Of a stretch of DNA of 64,000 bases, positions 47,440 to 60,435 are shown piece after piece. The translations under genes and the position numbers were made by a program. Every line of letters starts with the position of its first letter. Position 1 is the stretch's first letter. The notes beneath the pieces are model-generated. The model saw nothing but the letters and a program-made list of their open reading frames with translations. It was not told the origin of the DNA and ran no database searches. Source of the DNA: Enterobacter ludwigii (GTDB taxonomy: Bacteria > Pseudomonadota > Gammaproteobacteria > Enterobacterales > Enterobacteriaceae); NCBI GenBank assembly GCA_023023105.1, contig CP083824.1, positions 434,001-498,000 of the forward strand, given 5' to 3'.

Positions 47440-48162
47440 ATGATTGAAATTGAAATACGCCATCTCGGCGACCATGAAATTTTACACGCGATACCAGCGG
47501 GAAAACGTGATGTGCCGCTGCCTGTTATCGTTTTTTATCATGGATTTACGTCTTCGAAGCTGGTTTACAGTTATTTTGCGGTGGCGCTGGCTCAGGCCGG
47601 CTTTCGAGTGGTAATGCCGGATGCACCTGACCACGGCGCACGCTTTACGGGGAATGAACAGGCTCGGCTTGGACGGTTCTGGCACATTCTGCACGGCAGT
47701 CTGACCGAGTTTGCCGGGTTGCGTGATGCGCTCTATGAGGCAGGGCTGGTGGCTGATGATCGTCTGGCCGTGGCCGGGGCGTCAATGGGGGGCATGACGG
47801 CGCTGGGGATTATGACGCATCACCCAGAGGTGAAATCCGTCGCCTGCCTGATGGGCTCGGGCTATTTTACCTCACTGGCGAAGACGCTTTTTCCCCCTCA
47901 GGATTTAACGGAAATGACCGCGACGCTGGCAGAGTGGGAAGTGACCCGGGCATTGCCGCGTCTGGCCGATCGCCCGCTGCTGTTGTGGCACGGTGACGCG
48001 GATGACGTGGTCCCACCCGATGGAACCTTCCGTCTTCAACAGTCGTTGCAGCGCGAGGGACTGGATAGCAACCTGACCTGCCTGTGGGAAGCGGGCGTCC
48101 GCCACCGCATCACGCCCACGGCACTGGACGCCACGGTGGCATTCTTCCGCCAGCATTTTTAA
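47440..48162 (+). CDS. yjfP: Esterase YjfP, alpha/beta hydrolase
   Basis: A 240-residue alpha/beta hydrolase of the prolyl-oligopeptidase-like group, active on short acyl esters in E. coli. YHGFTSSK is the oxyanion strand. The nucleophile elbow is GASMGG near residue 114, the acid HGDADDVVP near 186, and the likely histidine in GVRHRITP near 223. No signal peptide, so cytoplasmic. The natural substrate is unknown. The stop overlaps the ulaR stop on the other strand by four bases. Confidence 0.92.
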   Translation: MIEIEIRHLGDHEILHAIPAGKRDVPLPVIVFYHGFTSSKLVYSYFAVALAQAGFRVVMPDAPDHGARFTGNEQARLGRFWHILHGSLTEFAGLRDALYEAGLVADDRLAVAGASMGGMTALGIMTHHPEVKSVACLMGSGYFTSLAKTLFPPQDLTEMTATLAEWEVTRALPRLADRPLLLWHGDADDVVPPDGTFRLQQSLQREGLDSNLTCLWEAGVRHRITPTALDATVAFFRQHF

Positions 48163-48914
48163 ACGCGCAGCACTTTTACGCCCTGATCTTCCAGCTTCTG
48201 GAGGATCTCTGGGTTGGCCCCTTTGCCGGTGATCACCATGTCGATCTGTTCGGCGCGGCTGAATAACATCCCTGCGCGCTCGCCCACTTTGCTGCTGTCG
48301 ACCAGCACAACGAGCTTGCCCACAACGTTAAGCATGTTTTGCTCCGCCATCGCGGTCAGCATATCGGTTTTATACAGGCCATCTGCCGTCAGGCCTTTGC
48401 CGCTGGTAAACATCCAGTGCCCGGCATAGAGACTGTTTTCGCTGTCCTGAGGGCTAAGGGTGATGGACTGGCTTTTGTTGTACTGCCCGCCCATGATCAC
48501 CACGCTCTCATGCTCCTGGTCGATGAGATAGTTGGCGAGCGGTAAGTAGTTGGTGATGATTTGTACCGGTTTTCCGCACATCTCCCGGCCCAGAAGAAAC
48601 GCCGTGGAGCCGCAGTTGATGACTACGCTCTCGCCGGGATTCACCAGCTGCGATGCGGCTCTGGCAATACGCACTTTTTCATCATGATTTTGTGCCTGAT
48701 GAATGTTCATTGGCGTCCAGCGCGGGCGTTGTTGGCTGATCGCTTCTGCGCCGTTGCGGACTTTTTTCAGTTTCCCGCTCTCATCCAGCTTGTTGATATC
48801 CCGCCGTGCTGTCGCCGGGGAAATCCCTAAATGCTCGATGACTTTCTCGACGGTGATGAAACCTGTTTGCGCCAGGAGTTCCAGGAGAATTTGATGCCGT
48901 TGCGCTTCCGTCAT
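48159..48914 (-). CDS. ulaR: DeoR-family repressor UlaR of the ascorbate regulon
   Basis: A 251-residue repressor. The DeoR helix-turn-helix is residues 1-57 ([20 protein letters not shown] and [19 protein letters not shown]). The sensor domain resembles sugar-phosphate isomerases and binds L-ascorbate-6-phosphate, which releases it from DNA. Targets are ulaG and ulaABCDEF, whose shared control region at 50.1-50.4 kb carries matching repeats. It lies 109 bases downstream of ulaG on the same strand, with a hairpin between. Confidence 0.95.
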   Translation of the reverse strand: MTEAQRHQILLELLAQTGFITVEKVIEHLGISPATARRDINKLDESGKLKKVRNGAEAISQQRPRWTPMNIHQAQNHDEKVRIARAASQLVNPGESVVINCGSTAFLLGREMCGKPVQIITNYLPLANYLIDQEHESVVIMGGQYNKSQSITLSPQDSENSLYAGHWMFTSGKGLTADGLYKTDMLTAMAEQNMLNVVGKLVVLVDSSKVGERAGMLFSRAEQIDMVITGKGANPEILQKLEDQGVKVLRV

Positions 48915-48989
48915 GAGCTATTCCGATAAGAATTGATTTGAAAAGATGATATTTGAAATAGCATGAAATTACTAAAATAATTATGGAAT

Positions 48990-49009
48990 CGCCAGACAGA
49001 AGTCTGGCG
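48990..49009 (-). terminator. Hairpin after ulaG
   Basis: Perfect 8-bp arms CGCCAGAC and GTCTGGCG around AGAA, 14 bases past the ulaG stop. The tail on the minus strand (ATTCCATAATTATTTTAG) is only weakly T-rich, so termination may be partial. Confidence 0.55.
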
Positions 49010-49023
49010 ATTTGGCTTCACAA

Positions 49024-50088
49024 TCAGAGGAAGGACTTGAACGGCAGGTCGGGTTCGATGGTGAAGCAATCATCAAAGCCACGCGGGTAGTGATACTCGA
49101 GGTTGTCTTTGTCCAGTGGCCAGGTGAACTTGCCTCCAACCTGCCAGATGAATGGCTTGAAGCCATATTTCAGACGATCTTTTTTCATCTCCCACAGTAC
49201 GCGGATTTCCTGTGGGTCGGCCTGGAAATTGGACCAGATATCATGGTGGAACGGGATCACCACTTTGGTGTTCAATGCTTCCGCCATGCGCAGCATATCA
49301 GCGCTGGTCATCTTGTCAGTGATGCCTCGTGGGTTCTCGCCGTAGGAGCCCAGCGCCACGTCAATCTGATGTTCATTACCGTGCTTCGCATAGTAGTTGG
49401 AGTAGTGAGAGTCACCGCTGTGGTACAGAGAGCCGCCAGGGGTTTTAAACAGATAGTTAACCGCGCGCTCGTCCATGCCATCTGGTAGTACCCCAGCGGC
49501 TTTCTGATCGGCAGGCAGAGTAATCAATGCGGTACGGTCAAAGGCATCAAGCGCGTGGATTTCAATGTCTTTAATTTTCACCACATCGCCCGGCTTCATG
49601 ACAATGCAGCGCTCTTTCGGTACACCCCAGCCAATCCAGAGATCCACGCAGGTCTGCGGTCCGATAAACGGGACGTCATCGGCACAGTTTTGCATGACCG
49701 CTGCCGCTACATTTACGTCGATATGGTCGTTGTGATCGTGCGTTGAGAGAACAGCATCGATCTGCCGAATAGCAAATGGATCAAGCACAAAAGGTGTCGT
49801 ACGCAGGTTTGGCTGCAGTTTTTCCACACCCGCCATACGCTGCATCTGATGGCCTTTTTTCATCAACGGGTTGCCGTGGCTCTGTTTGCCCGTACCGCAC
49901 CAGAAATCGACGCAAATGTTCGCACCACCCTCTGATTTCAACCAGATACCGGTACAACCCAGCCACCACATTGCAAAGGTACCGGGAGCAACCCGTTCCT
50001 GCTCGATCTCTTCGTTCAGCCAGCTACCCCATTCCGGAAAGGTGCTCAGAATCCATGATTCGCGGGTGATGGTGTTTACTTTACTCAT
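49024..50088 (-). CDS. ulaG: L-ascorbate-6-phosphate lactonase UlaG
   Basis: A 354-residue metallo-beta-lactamase-fold hydrolase that opens the lactone ring of imported L-ascorbate-6-phosphate to 3-keto-L-gulonate-6-phosphate, the step after the Ula PTS. The metal motif is THDHNDHID near residues 112-120. Further ligands are likely in [11 protein letters not shown] and IPFHHDIW. I start at ATG 50086-50088, seven bases after AGGAG, giving [21 protein letters not shown] and the E. coli length. It is divergent from ulaA. Confidence 0.97.
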   Translation of the reverse strand: MSKVNTITRESWILSTFPEWGSWLNEEIEQERVAPGTFAMWWLGCTGIWLKSEGGANICVDFWCGTGKQSHGNPLMKKGHQMQRMAGVEKLQPNLRTTPFVLDPFAIRQIDAVLSTHDHNDHIDVNVAAAVMQNCADDVPFIGPQTCVDLWIGWGVPKERCIVMKPGDVVKIKDIEIHALDAFDRTALITLPADQKAAGVLPDGMDERAVNYLFKTPGGSLYHSGDSHYSNYYAKHGNEHQIDVALGSYGENPRGITDKMTSADMLRMAEALNTKVVIPFHHDIWSNFQADPQEIRVLWEMKKDRLKYGFKPFIWQVGGKFTWPLDKDNLEYHYPRGFDDCFTIEPDLPFKSFL

Positions 50089-50113
50089 CGTTTGACTCCT
50101 GGTTTTAATCAAA

Positions 50114-50143
50114 AGTAATCACAATGTGATTTGTTGTGATTAA
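50114..50143. promoter_or_regulatory. Candidate UlaR operator near ulaG
   Basis: AGTAATCACAA at 50114-50124 and TTGTGATTAA at 50134-50143 form an inverted repeat 26 bases before the ulaG start. The TTGTGATTACT half (seen on the minus strand) recurs at 50377-50386 near ulaA. The shared motif suggests the same repressor, UlaR. Confidence 0.55.
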
Positions 50144-50340
50144 TGCTGGCACCATTTGACGTACTTTGCAACGGTAAAAATGAGGAATTTTATCTGTTCG
50201 ACTTCACGGATTATCCGCTTTTACCTTGTTAGACTATCTCTTATTAATGATTAATTTCATGAATTATAAAGATTAAATTATTTATCTCAGAGGGCGGTGA
50301 AAATCATTACTCACAGCATGGAAATAATTTGCGTGATACG

Positions 50341-51847
<1,507 letters not shown>

Positions 51848-51859
51848 GGAGTTTCGATT

Positions 51860-52165
51860 ATGACCGTACGTATCCTGGCTGTGTGTGGCAATGGGCAAGG
51901 TAGCTCCATGATCATGAAGATGAAAGTGGACCAGTTTTTAACCCAGTCAAACATCGATCACACGGTGAACAGCTGTGCAGTGGGTGAATACAAAAGTGAG
52001 CTGAACGGCGCGGACATCATCATCGCCTCTACCCACATCGCCGGCGAAATTAGTGTGTCAGGCAATAAATATGTCGTGGGTGTACGCAACATGCTTTCAC
52101 CTGCGGATTTCGGACCAAAGCTGTTGGAAGTGATCAAAGAACATTTCCCACAAGACGTGAAGTAA
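51860..52165 (+). CDS. ulaB: Ascorbate PTS component EIIB, UlaB
   Basis: A 101-residue cytoplasmic phosphocarrier. The P-loop-like CGNGQGSS carries the phosphorylated Cys9. It receives phosphate from UlaC and gives it to ascorbate bound by UlaA. It lies 12 bases after ulaA and nine before ulaC. Confidence 0.97.
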   Translation: MTVRILAVCGNGQGSSMIMKMKVDQFLTQSNIDHTVNSCAVGEYKSELNGADIIIASTHIAGEISVSGNKYVVGVRNMLSPADFGPKLLEVIKEHFPQDVK

Positions 52166-52174
52166 GGACGCCAC

Positions 52175-52642
52175 ATGAAACTACGTGATTCTCTGGCAGA
52201 GAATAATTCCATTCTTTTACAGGCTGAGGCCAGCACCTGGCAGGAAGCGGTGAAGCTGAGCGTGGATTTACTGGTTAAAGCTGATGTTGTCGAGCCACGT
52301 TATTACCAGGCCATTCTGGATGGCGTTGCTCAGCACGGCCCTTACTTTGTCATTGCACCGGGCCTGGCCATGCCGCATGGCCGGCCGGAAGAGGGGGTGA
52401 AGAAAACCGGCTTTGCCCTGGTGACGCTGAAAACGCCGTTGGTGTTTAACCATGAAGATAACGACCCGGTAGACATTCTTATCACCATGGCCGCTGTTGA
52501 TGCCAATACCCACCAGGAGGTGGGCATCATGCAGATCGTGAATCTGTTTGATGACGAGGCCAATTTCGACCGTTTACGTGCCTGCCGCACCGAGCAGGAA
52601 GTGCTGGATTTGATTGATATCGCCACCGCGGCGGCAGTTTAA
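52175..52642 (+). CDS. ulaC: Ascorbate PTS component EIIA, UlaC
   Basis: A 155-residue EIIA of the fructose/mannitol type. The phosphorylated histidine is His68 in [12 protein letters not shown]. It takes phosphate from HPr and passes it to UlaB. It is third in ulaABCDEF. Confidence 0.97.
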   Translation: MKLRDSLAENNSILLQAEASTWQEAVKLSVDLLVKADVVEPRYYQAILDGVAQHGPYFVIAPGLAMPHGRPEEGVKKTGFALVTLKTPLVFNHEDNDPVDILITMAAVDANTHQEVGIMQIVNLFDDEANFDRLRACRTEQEVLDLIDIATAAAV

Positions 52643-52654
52643 GAGGAATTGAAC

Positions 52655-53305
52655 ATGTCATTACCAATGTTGCAGGTTGCGCTGGATAACCAAACGCTGT
52701 CCCACGCTTACGAAACGACCCGTCTGATTGCAGAAGAAGTGGACATCATCGAAGTTGGAACCATTTTGTGCGTGGGCGAAGGTGTCCGTGCTGTTCGCGA
52801 CCTGAAGGCGCTCTATCCGCACAAAATCGTGCTGGCGGATGCCAAGATTGCGGACGCAGGCAAAATTCTCTCTCGTATGTGTTTTGAAGCCAACGCCGAC
52901 TGGGTCACCGTGATCTGCTGTGCGGATATCAACACCGCCAAAGGCGCGCTGGACGTGGCAAAAGAGTTTAACGGCGACGTGCAGATTGAATTGACCGGCT
53001 TCTGGACCTGGGAGCAGGCGCAGGAGTGGCGCGACGCGGGCATTCAGCAGGTGGTTTACCACCGTAGCCGTGATGCACAGGCTGCAGGCGTGGCGTGGGG
53101 TGACGCAGATATCAGTGCGATTAAACGTCTGGCTGATATGGGCTTTAAAGTGACCGTTACGGGCGGCCTGGCGCTGGAAGATCTGCCGTTATTCAAGGGT
53201 ATTCCAATTCACGTCTTCATTGCGGGTCGTAGCATCCGCGATGCTGCCTCCCCGGTAGAAGCGGCGCGTCAGTTCAAACGCTCCATCGCTCAGCTTTGGG
53301 GCTAA
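52655..53305 (+). CDS. ulaD: 3-Keto-L-gulonate-6-phosphate decarboxylase UlaD
   Basis: A 216-residue TIM-barrel enzyme of the OMP decarboxylase suprafamily that makes L-xylulose-5-phosphate and CO2. The DAKIADAGK motif near residues 62-70 holds the metal and proton-transfer residues. [13 protein letters not shown] near the C-terminus binds phosphate. I start at ATG 52655 after GAGGAATTGA; a TTG two codons earlier is less likely. Confidence 0.97.
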   Translation: MSLPMLQVALDNQTLSHAYETTRLIAEEVDIIEVGTILCVGEGVRAVRDLKALYPHKIVLADAKIADAGKILSRMCFEANADWVTVICCADINTAKGALDVAKEFNGDVQIELTGFWTWEQAQEWRDAGIQQVVYHRSRDAQAAGVAWGDADISAIKRLADMGFKVTVTGGLALEDLPLFKGIPIHVFIAGRSIRDAASPVEAARQFKRSIAQLWG

Positions 53306-53314
53306 GGAGCGGGT

Positions 53315-54175
53315 ATGTTGTCAAAACAAGTCCCGCTTGGCATCTATGAAAAGGCACTCCCCGCGGGGGAGTGCTGGCTGGCGCGGTTACGGTTGGCAAA
53401 AGAGCTGGGTTTCGATTTTGTCGAAATGTCAGTGGATGAGACAGACGATCGCCTCTCTCGCCTCGACTGGAGTCGTGAACAACGCCTGGCGCTGGTGGGC
53501 GCTATCGCTGAAACGGGTGTGCGCGTGCCCTCCATGTGTCTCAGTGCCCATCGGCGATTCCCGCTTGGGAGTGAAGATGATGCCGTGCGTGCTCAGGGTC
53601 TGGAGATCATGCGGAAAGCCATTCGCTTTGCTCAGGACGTCGGCATCCGGGTGATCCAACTGGCAGGTTATGACGTTTACTATCAGGAAGCCAACGATGA
53701 AACGCGCCGTCGTTTCCGTGACGGCCTGAAAGAGAGCGTCGAGATGGCAAGCCGTGCGCAGGTGACGCTGGCGATGGAGATCATGGATTATCCGTTAATG
53801 AACTCGATCAGCAAAGCGCTGGGCTACGCGCACTATCTGAATAATCCGTGGTTCCAGCTCTATCCTGATATTGGCAACTTGTCGGCATGGGATAATGACG
53901 TGCAGATGGAACTGCAGGCAGGTATAGGTCATATCGTGGCGGTTCACGTCAAAGATACGCGGCCTGGTGTGTTCAAAAATGTTCCGTTCGGCACCGGGGT
54001 GGTGGATTTCGAACGGTGCTTCCAGACGCTCAAGCAGACAGGGTATTGCGGGCCTTACCTGATTGAGATGTGGAGTGAAACGTCGGATGACCCGGCCGCG
54101 GAAGTGGCGAAAGCGCGCGACTGGGTGCGTGAGCGAATGGCGCGTGCGGGTATGCTGGAGGCTGAACATGCTTAA
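53315..54175 (+). CDS. ulaE: L-xylulose-5-phosphate 3-epimerase UlaE
   Basis: A 286-residue TIM-barrel epimerase that turns L-xylulose-5-phosphate into L-ribulose-5-phosphate. Conserved pieces include LGIYEKALP, the metal-site glutamate in AMEIMDYP, and [18 protein letters not shown]. It overlaps ulaF by eight bases, which suggests coupled translation. Confidence 0.97.
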   Translation: MLSKQVPLGIYEKALPAGECWLARLRLAKELGFDFVEMSVDETDDRLSRLDWSREQRLALVGAIAETGVRVPSMCLSAHRRFPLGSEDDAVRAQGLEIMRKAIRFAQDVGIRVIQLAGYDVYYQEANDETRRRFRDGLKESVEMASRAQVTLAMEIMDYPLMNSISKALGYAHYLNNPWFQLYPDIGNLSAWDNDVQMELQAGIGHIVAVHVKDTRPGVFKNVPFGTGVVDFERCFQTLKQTGYCGPYLIEMWSETSDDPAAEVAKARDWVRERMARAGMLEAEHA

Positions 54176-54854
54176 GCTCAAACAGCAGGTCTTTGAGGCC
54201 AATATGGATCTGCCGCGTTACGGCCTGGTGACCTTCACCTGGGGTAACGTCAGTGCTATCGATCGCGATCGTGGGGTGATCGCAATTAAGCCGAGCGGTG
54301 TGGCGTATGAAACCATGAAAGTGGACGATATGGTGCTCGTGGATCTCGAAGGAAATGTTGTCGATGGCAAATGGCGACCTTCTTCCGATACGGCCACTCA
54401 CCTGGCGCTTTACCGGCGTTATCCTTCACTGGGTGGTGTTGTGCATACGCACTCAACGCATGCTACGGCCTGGGCACAGGCGGGTCTGGCAATACCCGCT
54501 CTGGGAACTACGCATGCAGATTACTTCTTTGGCGACATCCCCTGTACACGGGCACTTACGCAGGATGAAGTGGAAGGTGAGTACGAACTCAACACCGGTA
54601 AGGTGATTATTGAGACCTTGGGAGACAGTGAGCCGCTGCATACACCGGGCATTGTGGTGTACCAGCACGGTCCGTTCTCGTGGGGTAAAGATGCCCACGA
54701 CGCTGTCCATAATGCGGTGGTCATGGAGGAGGTGGCACGAATGGCGTGGATTGCCCGCGACATTAACCCACAGCTTCAGGGCATTGATGATTACCTGATG
54801 GACAAGCACTTCAAGCGTAAGCACGGCCCAAACGCATATTACGGGCAAAAGTGA
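54168..54854 (+). CDS. ulaF: L-ribulose-5-phosphate 4-epimerase UlaF
   Basis: A 228-residue class II aldolase-like zinc enzyme that makes D-xylulose-5-phosphate, which enters the pentose phosphate pathway. Zinc histidines are in [15 protein letters not shown] near residues 93-107 and in the [12 protein letters not shown] segment. It begins inside the end of ulaE at ATG 54168 and completes the ascorbate pathway. It converges on yjfY. Confidence 0.97.
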   Translation: MLKLKQQVFEANMDLPRYGLVTFTWGNVSAIDRDRGVIAIKPSGVAYETMKVDDMVLVDLEGNVVDGKWRPSSDTATHLALYRRYPSLGGVVHTHSTHATAWAQAGLAIPALGTTHADYFFGDIPCTRALTQDEVEGEYELNTGKVIIETLGDSEPLHTPGIVVYQHGPFSWGKDAHDAVHNAVVMEEVARMAWIARDINPQLQGIDDYLMDKHFKRKHGPNAYYGQK

Positions 54855-54913
54855 ATAAGTGCTCTGGAATACCAAAAAACAGTTGTAACCGGTGGTATTT
54901 CAGAGCCATTCAT

Positions 54914-54938
54914 AAAAAAAAGCCCCCGGGCTGGGGGC
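54914..54938 (-). terminator. yjfY terminator
   Basis: Arms GCCCCC and GGGGGC around GGGCT; on the minus strand it is followed by a run of about seven T. It lies 58 bases past the yjfY stop and may also cap the ula transcript. Confidence 0.75.
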
Positions 54939-54995
54939 AAGTTAAACTATGGCTATGTTCTCGTTGTTGGGCTTCCTGGTGCTAGCGTTAAAACG

Positions 54996-55271
54996 TTATC
55001 TGTATATATCTGCACTGGCGTGCATGTTGCCGTTGCTACCGGGTTCACGCATCAGAATGACGTGATAGTATGTAGCACCCTGAGCATCGGTTTCTTTGTT
55101 AAGAGCCTGATCTGCTTCACTTTCAGTGGCGAAATTATGATTGATGTAGATTACGCCCAAGCTTTGCACATCATCCATGTTTCTGGCCTGTCGGCTGTCT
55201 ATTTTGATGGCTGCCATCGCGTTTGCACTGAGCAAAAGCGCAGCCATTATGGCTAATACGATTTTTTTCAT
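54996..55271 (-). CDS. yjfY: Periplasmic DUF1471 protein YjfY
   Basis: A 91-residue secreted BhsA/McbA-family protein. Signal peptide residues 1-20 end AMA. The mature part is almost identical to E. coli YjfY, with NMDDVQSLGVIYINHNFATE and a C-terminus GNMHASADIYR. The GGAG site is eight bases before the ATG. Function unknown. It lies between ulaF (convergent) and rpsF (divergent). The 345-bp interval to rpsF holds the rpsF promoter and leader and nothing else I can recognise. Confidence 0.92.
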   Translation of the reverse strand: MKKIVLAIMAALLLSANAMAAIKIDSRQARNMDDVQSLGVIYINHNFATESEADQALNKETDAQGATYYHVILMREPGSNGNMHASADIYR

Positions 55272-55488
55272 GATATGCGCTCCACGACTGCGTGCTGTGA
55301 GAGAGTGGTGTGATACTCCTTCTTTAATTCAGATGACCTCTGATTAAAGTGTAATCACTCATTCGGCGGGAAAGCGTGACCATTTCTGATGCTGTTGTTC
55401 AAAAAAACAACGCTTTCGGATGTGAGTAATTTTAAATCATCCACTTAGACCAGCTTTGCGCTTTGTGCGAATTATTTGTGCAATCAGC

Positions 55489-55517
55489 TTGAGTTTCCAG
55501 GGGGGTGCAAGTATTAT
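55489..55517 (+). promoter_or_regulatory. Promoter of the rpsF operon
   Basis: TTGAGT at 55489-55494, 17 bases, TATTAT at 55512-55517, followed by GACGCGTC. It lies about 100 bases before rpsF. Confidence 0.65.
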
Positions 55518-55531
55518 GACGCGTCAATTTT

Positions 55532-56012
<481 letters not shown>

Positions 56013-56018
56013 TTTCTG

Positions 56019-56565
<547 letters not shown>

Positions 56566-56594
56566 TCGGGCACGGTCCATTAATACGACTTTAA

Positions 56595-57056
<462 letters not shown>

Positions 57057-57080
57057 TTTTTTACTCTGCTCACGTCGAGA

Positions 57081-57110
57081 CGCCGGCCTTGTGCCGGCGT
57101 TTTGCTTTTT
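57081..57110 (+). terminator. rpsF operon terminator
   Basis: Perfect arms CGCCGGC (57081-57087) and GCCGGCG (57093-57099) with loop CTTGT, then TTTTGCTTTTT. It starts 25 bases after the rplI stop, and convergent ytfB ends just beyond. Confidence 0.92.
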
Positions 57111-57124
57111 AAAGAACCGGGTTC

Positions 57125-57763
57125 TTAACGTGCCCTGATAAAACTGCCATCTGGCTGACGGGTAAACAGCACCTGCTGACCATTTCCCGTATCAATCGTT
57201 AGCCCGGTGACCACACCGCTGGCATTCTGACGAATCTGCACCATCTGACCATTTTGCAGGTTGCTGAGCGGCTTACCTGAACCCTCCACCTGCGCCATGG
57301 CATACACATCCGTTGGCGGCAGGTTATGATCGCGGAACAGCTGCGCCAGGGTTTTGCCTGGTTCTACGCGATAAGAGCGCCACTGCTGCTGGATACCGGT
57401 GGGCTGCTGCGTCTGTGGCTCAGCAGCGGCCTGTTCCTGCGGCTGTTCATCCTGGACCGGTTCTGGCTCAACTGGCGCGACCTGACCCGGATCGTTAGAC
57501 GGCGTGACCAGCTGCGTCTGCATGGGTTGTGCATCAGGCTGAGGCCGCGTCTGCGACTGAATGTCCAGCTGTGCATTGCGGGCGACGGGCGCGGTATTGA
57601 CATCATCGCCGCCGGAAGGAAGCAGGAAGCCCACGATCACCATCAGCGCGCCGATGATGATCCCTCTGCGATGCAGGGGAGGCAGCGGGTCCATGATGCG
57701 AAAATTGTCCGGCGCCTGCCAGATTTTCGCCAGGGTAGGTTTCAGTTCAAATCGCCCGGGCAT
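57125..57763 (-). CDS. ytfB: Cell-division-associated OapA-family protein YtfB
   Basis: A 212-residue inner-membrane protein. A short cytoplasmic part with MPGRFELKPTLAKIW is followed by one transmembrane helix at about 34-52, a Pro/Gln/Glu-rich periplasmic linker (about 60-125) and a C-terminal OapA domain, LysM-like, from WRSYRVEPGKTLAQLFRDHNLP to GSFIRAR. E. coli YtfB goes to the septum and binds glycans. It converges on rplI and is divergent from fklB. Confidence 0.92.
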   Translation of the reverse strand: MPGRFELKPTLAKIWQAPDNFRIMDPLPPLHRRGIIIGALMVIVGFLLPSGGDDVNTAPVARNAQLDIQSQTRPQPDAQPMQTQLVTPSNDPGQVAPVEPEPVQDEQPQEQAAAEPQTQQPTGIQQQWRSYRVEPGKTLAQLFRDHNLPPTDVYAMAQVEGSGKPLSNLQNGQMVQIRQNASGVVTGLTIDTGNGQQVLFTRQPDGSFIRAR

Positions 57764-57996
57764 GGCTCTCCTCCTGCTCCGCGTATTTTTTATCCTGTGC
57801 TCCGAAGTATAGTTTGCTAACTGCCTGAACGACGTAGCAAACCCGACATCCGTGACATCAGTTCGGGATTAATCCTGGTTATCTCTATTGTTTCTGTTTC
57901 GTCGCGGTTTGTCACCTTAACTTCAGACAAAGTTTTACCCATAAGGGCATGGCTGATATGCTGCCCGCTACTTTAAATGTGATGGAAGGAAATCCC

Positions 57997-58617
57997 ATGA
58001 CCACCCCGACTTTTGACACTATCGAAGCGCAGGCAAGTTACGGTATCGGCTTGCAGGTAGGACAGCAGCTGAGCGAATCCGGCCTGGAAGGTCTGTTACC
58101 TGAAGCGCTGGTGGCGGGTATCGCTGATGCGCTGGAAGGCAAACAGCCTGCCGTTCCGGTTGATGTTGTGCACCGTGCGCTGCGTGAAATCCACGAACGT
58201 GCTGACGCTGTACGTCGCGCACGTTTCGAAGAGATGGCAGCAGAAGGTGTTAAATTCCTGGAAGAGAACCGCGAGCGTGAAGGTGTGAACAGCACGGAGT
58301 CAGGCCTGCAGTTCCGCGTGATCAACCAGGGCGATGGCGCAATCCCGGCTCGCACTGACCACGTTCGTGTGCATTACACCGGTAAACTGATCGACGGTAC
58401 TGTGTTCGACAGTTCTGTTGCGCGCGGCGAACCGGCTGAATTCCCGGTGAATGGTGTTATCGCGGGCTGGATCGAAGCGTTGACCCTGATGCCAGTCGGA
58501 TCCAAATGGGAACTGACTATTCCGCACAACCTGGCTTACGGCGAGCGTGGTGCTGGTGCATCCATCCCGCCATTCAGCACGCTGGTCTTTGAAGTCGAGC
58601 TGCTGGAAATTCTGTAA
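57997..58617 (+). CDS. fklB: FKBP-type peptidyl-prolyl isomerase FklB
   Basis: A 206-residue isomerase (FKBP22). The N-terminal helical part (1-80) makes a V-shaped dimer. The FKBP domain (about 95-206) has [18 protein letters not shown] and [27 protein letters not shown]. The sequence has no signal peptide, so cytoplasmic. I start at ATG 57997 after GGAAGGAAATCCC, matching E. coli. A BoxC-like repeat follows. Confidence 0.96.
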   Translation: MTTPTFDTIEAQASYGIGLQVGQQLSESGLEGLLPEALVAGIADALEGKQPAVPVDVVHRALREIHERADAVRRARFEEMAAEGVKFLEENREREGVNSTESGLQFRVINQGDGAIPARTDHVRVHYTGKLIDGTVFDSSVARGEPAEFPVNGVIAGWIEALTLMPVGSKWELTIPHNLAYGERGAGASIPPFSTLVFEVELLEIL

Positions 58618-58630
58618 TCGACTTTTCTTA

Positions 58631-58658
58631 TTTCCTCTCCCCGGTTGGGGAGGGGAAA
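58631..58658. repeat. BoxC-like palindromic repeat, copy 3
   Basis: CCTCTCCCC and GGGGAGGGG arms around GGTT, 14 bases past fklB. It is the only supported element in the first part of the 313-bp fklB-cycA interval. The remainder is AT-rich leader and promoter sequence of cycA, with a weak CRP-like TGTGA-N6-TCGCG at 58730-58745. Confidence 0.65.
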
Positions 58659-58930
58659 ATAGTGTTAAAACCTATAGTTACGATGTAATCAATATTTTAT
58701 CTTGCAAACGAAACTGTTGCGTGTATTTTTGTGAGCTGTTTCGCGCTGTATGAGTGATATGACACTCACTTTCAACATATTATTAACATAATATCTAAAT
58801 CATAGTATTCATCCCGCCGATTCTTACCTAATATCGATAAGCCCTTACAAAGGGATCGTCATTTTTCTGACGTATTTAAAGGCCAGAAGAGCCTTAACAA
58901 CACAGACAGGCATAAACAGGAAAATATCAC

Positions 58931-60340
58931 ATGGTAGATCAGGTCAAAGTCGTCGCCGACGAAGAGGCGCCGTCTGAACAGTCGCTACGGCGCAATCTCA
59001 CAAACCGTCATATTCAGCTCATTGCCATTGGAGGAGCCATTGGTACCGGGCTGTTTATGGGGTCAGGCAAAACTATCAGTCTTGCCGGGCCGTCGATCAT
59101 ATTCGTTTATATGATTATCGGTTTTATGCTTTTCTTCGTGATGCGTGCAATGGGTGAATTGCTGCTCTCTAATCTCGAATACAAATCCTTCAGCGACTTT
59201 GCTTCTGACCTCCTCGGGCCATGGGCGGGCTATTTCACTGGCTGGACCTACTGGTTCTGCTGGGTCGTCACCGGTATGGCGGATGTTGTAGCGATTACGG
59301 CTTACGCGCAGTTCTGGTTCCCCGGCCTTTCGGACTGGGTGGCTTCGCTGGCGGTCATTGTTCTGCTGCTGAGCCTTAACCTCGCCACCGTTAAAATGTT
59401 CGGTGAGATGGAATTCTGGTTCGCGATGATCAAAATCGTGGCCATCGTAGGGCTCATCGTGGTGGGGCTGGTGATGGTTCTCACGCACTTCCAGTCGCCA
59501 ACGGGCGTTCAGGCCTCGTTTACTCATCTGTGGAATGATGGTGGTTGGTTCCCGAAAGGCATTAGCGGCTTCTTTGCGGGCTTCCAGATTGCGGTATTTG
59601 CTTTCGTGGGCATTGAACTGGTGGGGACCACGGCTGCAGAGACCAAAGATCCTGAGAAGTCTCTTCCGCGCGCTATTAACTCCATTCCGGTTCGTATCAT
59701 CATGTTCTACGTCTTCGCGCTGGTCATCATTATGTCCGTGACGCCGTGGAGCTCTGTCGTGCCAACCAAGAGCCCGTTCGTTGAGCTGTTCGTCCTGGTG
59801 GGTCTGCCAGCGGCAGCGAGCCTGATTAACTTCGTGGTGCTGACCTCTGCGGCCTCTTCTGCCAACAGCGGCGTATTCTCCACCAGCCGTATGCTGTTTG
59901 GTCTGGCGCAGGAGGGCGTGGCGCCGAGCGCGTTCGCCAAGCTCTCTAAGCGTGCGGTACCGGCAAAAGGGCTGACCTTCTCCTGCATGTGCCTGCTGGG
60001 TGGTGTGGTGATGCTCTACGTGAACCCAAGCGTGATTGGCGCGTTCACCATGATTACCACGGTCTCTGCGATCCTGTTTATGTTCGTCTGGACCATCATC
60101 CTTTGTTCATACCTAGTGTACCGCAAGCAGCGTCCACACCTGCATGAAAAATCGATCTACAAGATGCCACTGGGCAAGTTGATGTGCTGGGTGTGCATGG
60201 CGTTCTTCGTCTTCGTGCTGGTTCTGCTGACGCTGGAAGATGATACCCGTCAGGCACTGATCGTCACGCCGCTGTGGTTTATTGCGCTGGGGCTGGGTTG
60301 GGTGTTTATCGGTAAAAAACGTATGGCAGGCATAAGGTAA
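58931..60340 (+). CDS. cycA: D-serine/D-alanine/glycine transporter CycA
   Basis: A 469-residue APC-family proton symporter with 12 predicted helices that takes up glycine, D-alanine and D-serine and also lets in D-cycloserine. IAIGGAIGTGLFMGSG in TM1 is the substrate-binding unwound segment. The family motif FVGIELVGTTAAETKDPEKSLPRAIN lies near residue 235. In E. coli the mRNA is repressed by GcvB RNA; I could not confirm a site. A strong terminator follows. Confidence 0.97.
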   Translation: MVDQVKVVADEEAPSEQSLRRNLTNRHIQLIAIGGAIGTGLFMGSGKTISLAGPSIIFVYMIIGFMLFFVMRAMGELLLSNLEYKSFSDFASDLLGPWAGYFTGWTYWFCWVVTGMADVVAITAYAQFWFPGLSDWVASLAVIVLLLSLNLATVKMFGEMEFWFAMIKIVAIVGLIVVGLVMVLTHFQSPTGVQASFTHLWNDGGWFPKGISGFFAGFQIAVFAFVGIELVGTTAAETKDPEKSLPRAINSIPVRIIMFYVFALVIIMSVTPWSSVVPTKSPFVELFVLVGLPAAASLINFVVLTSAASSANSGVFSTSRMLFGLAQEGVAPSAFAKLSKRAVPAKGLTFSCMCLLGGVVMLYVNPSVIGAFTMITTVSAILFMFVWTIILCSYLVYRKQRPHLHEKSIYKMPLGKLMCWVCMAFFVFVLVLLTLEDDTRQALIVTPLWFIALGLGWVFIGKKRMAGIR

Positions 60341-60344
60341 AAGC

Positions 60345-60378
60345 AAAACGGCAACGTCAGTTGCCGTTTTTAGTTTTT
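60345..60378 (+). terminator. cycA terminator
   Basis: Perfect arms AAAACGGCAAC (60345-60355) and GTTGCCGTTTT (60360-60370) with a four-base loop, then TAGTTTTT. It begins five bases after the cycA stop. Confidence 0.92.
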
Positions 60379-60380
60379 GC

Positions 60381-60415
60381 ACCCTCTCCCGGTGGGAGAG
60401 GGCCGGGGTGAGGGC
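60381..60415. repeat. BoxC-like palindromic repeat, copy 4
   Basis: Arms CCCTCTCCC and GGGAGAGGG around GGT, then CCGGGGTGAGGGC. It lies between convergent cycA and ytfE. Confidence 0.7.
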
Positions 60416-60435
60416 ATCAGGCCGCAGCGGCTTTT

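Noticed and set aside
54870..54902. Hairpin AATACCA...TGGTATT after ulaF as the ula terminator
   Set aside because: The stem is short, the loop long and no T-run follows. The nearby GC-rich hairpin fits better as a terminator, but on the other strand.
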